Shown here piece by piece: positions 15,164 to 19,936 of a stretch of 19,936 bases of DNA. The position numbers and the translations under genes were made by a program. The stretch is from Oscillospiraceae bacterium. Lineage in GTDB: Bacteria > Bacillota > Clostridia > Oscillospirales > Oscillospiraceae. The first letter of the stretch is position 1; every line of letters begins with the position of its first letter. The notes below the pieces were generated by a model. It ran no database searches. It was given only the letters and a program-made list of their open reading frames with translations, and was not told the origin of the DNA. The stretch is taken from contig JAKSPP010000014.1 in assembly GCA_024404735.1 (NCBI GenBank), positions 1-19,936 on the forward strand. Reading direction: 5' to 3'.

Positions 15164-17383
15164 ATGCCAAGGGAAGAAGTATTGTCATATCTGGGCGGAT
15201 GCTTTAACGGTGAGCCTGCTTCATGCTCATTTGCATGCCCCTTTAATGTGCCTCTTCGTGATTTTATTAAAAAGACCGCAAAAAAAAGAATAGATTCCGC
15301 TTACAAGGAGCTGCAGAATGTAATCAGCTTCCCGGCCCTTGCCTGTTATCTTTGTCCGGCCCCATGCGAGAAGCATTGCCAGATTTCAACAGTTGTGGGC
15401 GGTGAAGCCCTTAATATAAGAAAACTCGAGTTATCCGTTATTGCTCTTGCCAAAAAAACCGGTCAGAGCTTCGGAATAGAGCCCAAAAAGGAAAAAATAG
15501 CGATAATAGGTGCCGGTCCTGCAGGACTTTCCTGTGCTCTTATGCTGGCAAGAAAAAAGTATCCCGTAACCGTTTTTGAAAGAAACGACATTATTCTGTC
15601 TTCACTCAGGGATAATCCTATGTACGATGCCTTTGCGGAGGATGTAAGGCTGCAGTTTGCTCCTCTTTCCGCTGAATTTGTATTCGGAAGGGAGATAATT
15701 TCCCTCTCGGAGCTTGAGGGCTTTACCTGCATTCTTGTTTCAAGCGGAAAAGACGGAAATGATTTCGGCCTTTCCCCGTCCCGTGACAGCCTTCTTTCGC
15801 AAACATCCATTCCCGGAGTTTTTATCTGCGGTGAGGTCAGCGGTGAGAGCATAACAGAAGGTATGGCCTCTGCAATGACTGCTTCAAACAGCATGGAGGC
15901 CTATATTCAGACGGGTTCACCGGAATATGCAAGGGAAAAAAGAGACAGGCTTAACGCATGCCGTTATGTTCCCCACAAAGCTGCGCTGCCTTCTTCTGCT
16001 GTTTCATCGGAGGAAGAACTGTATTCAAAGACAGAGGCTGCCGCAGAGGCGGAGCGCTGTTTTCAGTGTGACTGCTCCGAGTGTATGAATTACTGTGAGC
16101 TTCTTCCGAAGTACAATAAAAAGCCACCCAGAATAGCATCGGATGTTATTCAGGACGGCTTATCCAGAAATTCGGTTTCAACCGCCTCCATAACCAGACA
16201 GACATGGAGCTGTAATCTCTGCGGAGCCTGTACAATCGGCTGCCCGGGAGGCAGTGATATTGAGGCAATTTTTCAGGATTCCCGTCAGGGCCGTGTTAAA
16301 TCCGGAAACTATCCTCCCGCACTTCACGCCTACTGGCTCCGTGAGTTTGCCGAAGCCTCCGGGGAGGACAGCTATTATCCCGAAGGAGACTGCGATTATC
16401 TTTTCTTCCCGGGCTGCCGTCTCGGTGCGGGAAATCCCGAATATGTCATTAAATCCTATGAGTTTCTCAGAGATTGCGGTATGAATGTAAAGGCTTCACT
16501 TGACTGCTGCGGCGCTCCTGTATACTGGGCAGGAGAGGAGGAAAAGCTCAATAATCATATTGAAAAGCTCAGAGAAAAATGGAAGTCACTTAATGAGCCC
16601 ACTGTTATTACGGCCTGTGCCTCCTGCAGAAAAATGCTTCGTAAATTCCTTCCGGAAATGAAAACGATATCCCTTTACGGAATTCTTGCGGAAAAGCTTC
16701 CCGCTGCTTCAGCGGCGAAAAAAGAGTATTCCGTATTTGACCCCTGCGCAGCCTCCTTCTTTCCGGAAATGAAGGACGAGGTAAGGGCGCTTTCCGAAAA
16801 AGCGGGAATAACCGTAAGCGACTTCTCGTCCGGGGGAAAATGCTGCGGATTCGGAGGGCATATGTCCCTTGCAAATCCGGAGCTATACAATGAGCTTCGT
16901 GCATCAAGAAGCAATGCCTCCGAAAAGCCTTACCTTGTTTACTGCGCAAACTGTCTCGATACCTTCCGCTCGGGCGGAAAGGAGGCAGTTCATATTCTGG
17001 GGGAGGTTTTCGGAATAGACTATGAAAGAACAACTCTTTCGGATAAACGCAGAAACAGAAAGCTTCTCCGAAGAGAGATAATGAAACTTGACGGAATATC
17101 GGAGGATAATCCTACGGATATGAATATTACGGATGATATAAAGCTTGTTATCCCTATCGATGTATCCGAAAAAGCAGAAGCTCTTCTGATTCCCGGGGAA
17201 GATATAAAGAGCGCAATAATAAGTGCGGAAAATTCCGGGGAGGGTCTTGTTAATTCCGAGGGCGAGGTGCTTTGCACAAAAAGCTTCGGTGCGGTTACGG
17301 TCTGGGTTAAGTACAGAAGGACCGACGGAGGCTTTGAGGTTCTTTCCGTCTATTCTCACAGAATGAGCGTTAAGGAGGATTAA
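15164..17383 (+). CDS. Multidomain Fe-S flavoprotein with two HdrB/HdrD-type CCG domains
   Basis: A 739-residue soluble electron-transfer protein. Residues 1-75 match the Cys-rich N-terminal region of GltD/dihydropyrimidine dehydrogenase (Cys13, 21, 25; Cys61, 64, 68, 72). G-A-G-P-A-G-L (116-122) begins an FAD-binding fold that closes already at C-G-E (222-224), so the usual inserted NAD(P) subdomain, with its second Gly-rich motif, is absent. A Cys-rich linker near 300 and a [4Fe-4S] motif Cys350/353/356/360 follow. Two complete CCG motifs then appear, as in heterodisulfide reductase HdrB/D: Cys418, 448, 449, 485, 488 and Cys528, 560, 561, 594, 597. The last ~100 residues are unassigned. ATG follows AAAGGAAGAGGTG. 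Its place after Mop suggests it takes electrons from that enzyme; similar proteins lie beside mop-like genes in Desulfovibrio, as I recall. Confidence 0.85.
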   Translation: MPREEVLSYLGGCFNGEPASCSFACPFNVPLRDFIKKTAKKRIDSAYKELQNVISFPALACYLCPAPCEKHCQISTVVGGEALNIRKLELSVIALAKKTGQSFGIEPKKEKIAIIGAGPAGLSCALMLARKKYPVTVFERNDIILSSLRDNPMYDAFAEDVRLQFAPLSAEFVFGREIISLSELEGFTCILVSSGKDGNDFGLSPSRDSLLSQTSIPGVFICGEVSGESITEGMASAMTASNSMEAYIQTGSPEYAREKRDRLNACRYVPHKAALPSSAVSSEEELYSKTEAAAEAERCFQCDCSECMNYCELLPKYNKKPPRIASDVIQDGLSRNSVSTASITRQTWSCNLCGACTIGCPGGSDIEAIFQDSRQGRVKSGNYPPALHAYWLREFAEASGEDSYYPEGDCDYLFFPGCRLGAGNPEYVIKSYEFLRDCGMNVKASLDCCGAPVYWAGEEEKLNNHIEKLREKWKSLNEPTVITACASCRKMLRKFLPEMKTISLYGILAEKLPAASAAKKEYSVFDPCAASFFPEMKDEVRALSEKAGITVSDFSSGGKCCGFGGHMSLANPELYNELRASRSNASEKPYLVYCANCLDTFRSGGKEAVHILGEVFGIDYERTTLSDKRRNRKLLRREIMKLDGISEDNPTDMNITDDIKLVIPIDVSEKAEALLIPGEDIKSAIISAENSGEGLVNSEGEVLCTKSFGAVTVWVKYRRTDGGFEVLSVYSHRMSVKED

Positions 17384-17385
17384 GC

Positions 17386-17574
17386 ATGGAAAGCACATGG
17401 ATATGCAGAAAATGCGGTGTTCCCCTTGAGAATAAAAAGGTTATTCTTAAATATCTCGGAAACAATATCAGCCACGAGCTCCCGGCGTGCCCAAAATGCG
17501 GTTTTGTCCTTATAGATATAAACACGGCAGAGGGGCGTATGCGCGAGGTTGAAACAATGCTTGAGGACAAATAA
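17386..17574 (+). CDS. Small four-cysteine (zinc-ribbon/rubredoxin-like) protein of the Mop operon
   Basis: A 62-residue protein with two C-x2-C knuckles, Cys7/Cys10 (C-R-K-C-G) and Cys35/Cys38 (C-P-K-C-G), 24 residues apart, a pattern that binds Zn or a single Fe. ATG 17386 follows AAGGAGG (17372-17378), and the stop of the preceding gene lies two bases upstream, so the two are tightly coupled. It resembles the small redox protein annotated beside mop-like genes in Desulfovibrio (DVU_1557 type), from memory. Electron carrier or maturation factor are both possible; the metal decides. A terminator follows at once, so it is the last gene of the operon. Confidence 0.75.
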   Translation: MESTWICRKCGVPLENKKVILKYLGNNISHELPACPKCGFVLIDINTAEGRMREVETMLEDK

Positions 17575-17585
17575 GCGAAAATATA

Positions 17586-17627
17586 AAGCAAAGCCTTTTG
17601 TGCACAATAAAGGCTTTGCTTTTTTCT
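17586..17627 (+). terminator. Intrinsic terminator of the aldehyde oxidoreductase operon
   Basis: AAGCAAAGCCTTT (17586-17598) pairs perfectly with AAAGGCTTTGCTT (17609-17621) across a ten-base loop and continues into TTTTCTTTG. It lies 11 bases after the last stop of the operon. Confidence 0.9.
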
Positions 17628-17668
17628 TTGTTTTTGTGTACTTTTTGCTGTTACGGGGTTATTTTATA

Positions 17669-17697
17669 TTTGCATTTTTCGATACAAATGATATAAT
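17669..17697 (+). promoter_or_regulatory. Probable promoter of the ATP synthase operon
   Basis: TATAAT at 17692-17697 is a perfect -10 box; TTTGCA at 17669-17674 lies 17 bases upstream and matches 4 of 6 positions. It sits between the previous terminator and the first gene of the ATP synthase operon, whose ribosome site follows about 16 bases later. Confidence 0.5.
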
Positions 17698-17731
17698 TTA
17701 ATTTATGCTTTTATGGAGGTGAAAGGCTATT

Positions 17732-18040
17732 ATGGGTATTGTTTTCGGCCTTGGTGCCTTTATTGTCGGCGCAGTGCTTTCATATGTCAATTACCGCATT
17801 TCAAGGCTTCTCCTGTCAAGAAGCAAGAATTCACTTGCGGCCCTTTCAATGCTGAGGCAGCTTATCAGCATTGCGTATCTTGTCATTCTTTTTGTTTTCG
17901 GGCGCAGCTTTGCCCCGAATCTTTATATGCTTCTCATCGGCGGTGCCCTCGGAATAACCCTTCCGTCATTTTATCTGACTATGAGGCTGGTTAAGGAGGA
18001 CAAAGCAGATGAAAAGGGAAAGGAGGATATAAATGGGTGA
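17732..18040 (+). CDS. atpI: AtpI-like small membrane protein
   Basis: A 102-residue membrane protein with hydrophobic segments near residues 3-20, 42-61 and 65-84, a basic loop after the first, and a charged C-terminal tail. Its place directly before subunit a, with its end overlapping that gene by eight bases, is the position of AtpI, which helps assemble the c ring. Sequence similarity to AtpI cannot be judged by eye, so the name rests mostly on position, size and topology. ATG 17732 follows GGAGGTG at 17714-17720. Confidence 0.7.
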   Translation: MGIVFGLGAFIVGAVLSYVNYRISRLLLSRSKNSLAALSMLRQLISIAYLVILFVFGRSFAPNLYMLLIGGALGITLPSFYLTMRLVKEDKADEKGKEDING

Positions 18041-18707
18041 AAAATCCGAAGTCCTGTTCTCCCTGTTCGGAGTTCTCGACGTTACCGGAGAAGTAATTAC
18101 GATGTGGATACTGCTGGCTCTTATTACGGTAGTCTGCCTTATCGTACGGAAAAATCTCTCCGAGCGACCGGGAAAATTCCAGAATATGGTTGAGACAGGC
18201 GTTGAGTATCTTGATAAGTTTACGAGTGATATACTCGGCAAAGAAAAGTCAAGAAAGTACTTCTGTTTTCTCGCGTCACTTTTTGTATTCATCATTACGG
18301 CAAACTATTCGGGTCTTATCCCCGGAATGGGACTGACGCCCTATGCAAAGGCCCCCACTTCATCGTTTTCCGTAACAATTGCACTTGGAATAATTGCCTT
18401 TGTTTTTCTCCAGGCTGCGGGTCTTCGCTGCGGAGTAAAGCGTTATTTTAAGCGCTTTGTCAGCCCTATGTTCTTTATGCTGCCCCTTCTTGTGCTTGAC
18501 GAGTTTGTTAAGCCCGCGTCCTTGTCTCTCCGTCTTTTCGGTAACGTATTCGGTGAAGAGACGGTTATGGAGAAACTCTATGAGATTCTTCCGATAGGCG
18601 CCCCTATTCTGATGATGGTTCTTTCCATCCTGTTCTGCGCACTGCAGGCAGTAGTTTTCACAATGCTTGTGTCCATTTACCTCGAAGAGGTAACGGAAGA
18701 AGAATAA
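18033..18707 (+). CDS. atpB: F-type ATP synthase subunit a
   Basis: A 224-residue membrane stator subunit that forms the ion half-channels against the c ring. The family signature is S-L-S-L-R-L-F-G-N, where Arg167 equals the essential E. coli Arg210, and the last helix has L-Q-A-V-V-F-T-M-L with the conserved Gln. Other conserved stretches are N-Y-S-G-L-I-P-G near residue 90 and the P-L-L-V-L-D-E-F-V-K-P lead-in. It overlaps the end of the AtpI-like gene by eight bases and uses AAAGGAGG, located inside that gene, as its ribosome site. Confidence 0.95.
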   Translation: MGEKSEVLFSLFGVLDVTGEVITMWILLALITVVCLIVRKNLSERPGKFQNMVETGVEYLDKFTSDILGKEKSRKYFCFLASLFVFIITANYSGLIPGMGLTPYAKAPTSSFSVTIALGIIAFVFLQAAGLRCGVKRYFKRFVSPMFFMLPLLVLDEFVKPASLSLRLFGNVFGEETVMEKLYEILPIGAPILMMVLSILFCALQAVVFTMLVSIYLEEVTEEE

Positions 18708-18735
18708 AGGAATAATAAAAAGGAGATATTTTACT

Positions 18736-18969
18736 ATGTTAACTCAGTCCGGATTAACCGCACTTGCCGCTGCAATTGCAATCGCAGTCAGCACAATGTT
18801 CCCCGCACTTGCCCAGGGTCTTACCGCAAAGGCAGCTATGGAAAGCATCGCACGTCAGCCCGATGCAGCCAAGGACATTCGTTCATCTCTCATCATTTCC
18901 CTCGCTATGATGGAGGCCCTTACAATTTACGGCCTTCTTATTGCTTTTATGCTCATCGCAAAAATCTAA
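18736..18969 (+). CDS. atpE: F-type ATP synthase subunit c with altered packing motif
   Basis: A 77-residue two-helix proteolipid forming the rotor ring. The polar loop A-R-Q-P-D (39-43) is canonical. The ion-carrying residue is Glu60 in M-E-A-L-T-I-Y; Gln27 and Tyr65 are present, but the residues after Glu are Ala-Leu rather than the Ser-Thr of the Na+-binding Ilyobacter ring. This is the pattern of the proton-binding cyanobacterial and chloroplast rings, so H+ is predicted. Unusually, the Gly residues of the first-helix motif are all replaced: compared with Spirulina, positions 17, 19, 22, 24 and 26 read Ala, Ser, Phe, Ala, Ala. ATG follows AAAAAGGAG (18717-18725), ten bases upstream. Confidence 0.95.
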   Translation: MLTQSGLTALAAAIAIAVSTMFPALAQGLTAKAAMESIARQPDAAKDIRSSLIISLAMMEALTIYGLLIAFMLIAKI

Positions 18970-18979
18970 GGGATAAGCC

Positions 18980-19405
18980 ATGACAGTTCAGCCATCCATT
19001 ACCATATGGACTATAATATGCTTCCTTGCTCTTTTCTTCATTCTGAAAAAGCTTCTTTTTATTCCGATGCTTGAGCTTATGGATAAGCGTGAAGCTAAAA
19101 TAAAAGAGGCCGAAGAGGCAAAGAAAAATGCACTGGAGGCTATAGAAAGGCAGAAGGCAGAAAGAAAAGCCGCACTTGCCGAAGAAAAGCTTCGCCTGCA
19201 CGAGGAGACGGAGGCAAGGGCAGATGCAATTCGTATGGAAGGAAAAGAGCTCCTTGAAAAGACCAAGGCCGAAGGCCTTGCGGCCCTTGAGTCCTTCCAG
19301 AACGAAATAGGACGGGAATATGTCAGAGATCTGGGAACCATGCGTTCCTCTGTTAAGGAAATCTCCGTCAGATTCCTCGACAGCCTTTATGCGAGAGAAT
19401 CATAA
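18980..19405 (+). CDS. atpF: F-type ATP synthase subunit b
   Basis: A 141-residue peripheral stalk subunit. One membrane helix spans about residues 7-27 (I-T-I-W-T-I-I-C-F-L-A-L-F-F-I-L), followed by P-M-L-E-L-M-D-K-R, the usual b-subunit turn, and a long charged coiled coil rich in Ala, Glu and Lys to about residue 110. It starts eleven bases after the c stop with AAGGG upstream, and the next gene begins four bases after its own stop. It is slightly short for b, which is normally about 155-165 residues. Confidence 0.9.
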   Translation: MTVQPSITIWTIICFLALFFILKKLLFIPMLELMDKREAKIKEAEEAKKNALEAIERQKAERKAALAEEKLRLHEETEARADAIRMEGKELLEKTKAEGLAALESFQNEIGREYVRDLGTMRSSVKEISVRFLDSLYARES

Positions 19406-19408
19406 ATT

Positions 19409-19936
19409 ATGAAAGAATTTATTTATGCAATAATAAACTTTGCGATTCTTGCAGCGGGTATTTTTATTTTCTTCAGAAAGACCATAATCAATATTTTCAG
19501 AACAAGACGCCTTAGTATTGAGCAGAGACTTGACGAGGCGGAAAATATTGTTCTTCCCGAAGCAGATGAAGCTCCTTCCGTTCCGGAGGATAAGTCCGCG
19601 GATGAGGAGTCTGCCGCTCTGCAGGAAATCAGACAAAGCATTGAGAAAAAAGCGGAAAAGCTTAAAAAGTATTCTGAGCTCGAATGCAGGGAATTTGCCC
19701 TTTCCAAGAATAATCACGAGCTTGAAGCTATGCTGAAGCTCTTTTCGGAAGATGTTGCCGAGTGCTTTAGGTCAAATCCCGATTATGAAAAGCTCGATGA
19801 TGAAAAAAATATAGAAATCATTGATGAGATTCTGGCTTCTCTCAGCCTCACTCCGGGAGATATGTCCTATCTCCGCCATCATGATGTTCTGTATGTTACT
19901 TTAACCTCAGCTCGCCCCCTGCCTGAGGAGCTGAGA
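19409..19936 (+). CDS. Putative b-delta fusion subunit of ATP synthase, cut by window end
   Basis: An open frame starts at ATG 19409 and runs without stop to the last base (176 residues seen). The N terminus has a membrane helix (about 4-22) and a basic turn, as in subunit b. An acidic, Pro-containing linker (about 50-70) and a charged, mainly helical stretch follow. Near residues 160-176 the sequence reads L-Y-V-T-L-T-S-A-R-P-L-P-E-E-L, which matches the start of the C-terminal domain of subunit delta (V-T-x-A-x-P-L-x-x-E). A membrane-anchored b-like part joined to delta, following a separate b gene, is the arrangement of mycobacterial atpF-atpFH. The delta N-terminal domain seems reduced. 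It could instead be an atypical second b subunit; sequence beyond the window decides. Confidence 0.6.
   Translation, partial: MKEFIYAIINFAILAAGIFIFFRKTIINIFRTRRLSIEQRLDEAENIVLPEADEAPSVPEDKSADEESAALQEIRQSIEKKAEKLKKYSELECREFALSKNNHELEAMLKLFSEDVAECFRSNPDYEKLDDEKNIEIIDEILASLSLTPGDMSYLRHHDVLYVTLTSARPLPEELR

Overview
The window looks like chromosomal DNA of an anaerobic, probably gut-associated Clostridia-type Firmicute (Oscillospiraceae-like is a guess). The reasons are moderate GC with strong AGGAGG-type ribosome sites, oxygen-sensitive enzyme families (glycyl radical enzyme, 2-hydroxyacyl-CoA dehydratase family, Fe-S flavoenzymes), a lysine riboswitch and a Firmicute-like F-type ATP synthase operon. 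I see no phage, insertion sequence, CRISPR array, tRNA or rRNA.

Region 1 (1-3937, + strand): the end of a family III CoA-transferase gene, two 2-hydroxyacyl-CoA dehydratase-family subunits and a URO-D/corrinoid-methyltransferase-like protein, closed by a strong intrinsic terminator. The order recalls fldA-fldB-fldC. However, by eye the smaller subunit has lost all three Cys ligands expected for its [4Fe-4S] cluster, while the larger keeps its own. This is the strongest candidate here for undescribed chemistry.

Region 2 (3939-10210, + strand): a PucR/CdaR-type regulator, a glycyl radical enzyme (Cys453, Glu455, Gly791) and a BaiCD/2,4-dienoyl-CoA-reductase-like flavoenzyme in one apparent operon. 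This suggests substrate-induced radical cleavage or dehydration followed by enoate reduction. No glycyl-radical activase is encoded in the window.

Region 3 (10165-12058, - strand): an NhaC-family transporter whose leader is a lysine riboswitch with terminator and antiterminator, driven by a perfect TTGACA-N17-TATAAT promoter. It is probably a lysine transporter rather than part of the neighbouring pathways.

Region 4 (12115-17627, + strand): a one-chain Mop-type molybdenum aldehyde oxidoreductase, a large Fe-S flavoprotein with two HdrB/HdrD-type CCG domains but a flavin domain too short to hold an NAD(P)-binding subdomain, and a 62-residue four-Cys protein. Together they look like an oxidoreductase with its own electron-transfer partners.

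Region 5 (17669-19936, + strand): the start of the F1Fo ATP synthase operon (AtpI-like, a, c, b, then a protein cut by the window end that joins a b-like membrane anchor to a delta-like segment). The c subunit has a proton-type Glu site but has lost every glycine of the usual glycine-rich packing motif.

All family assignments and missing-residue calls come from reading the sequence against remembered family members; no alignment or database search was run.
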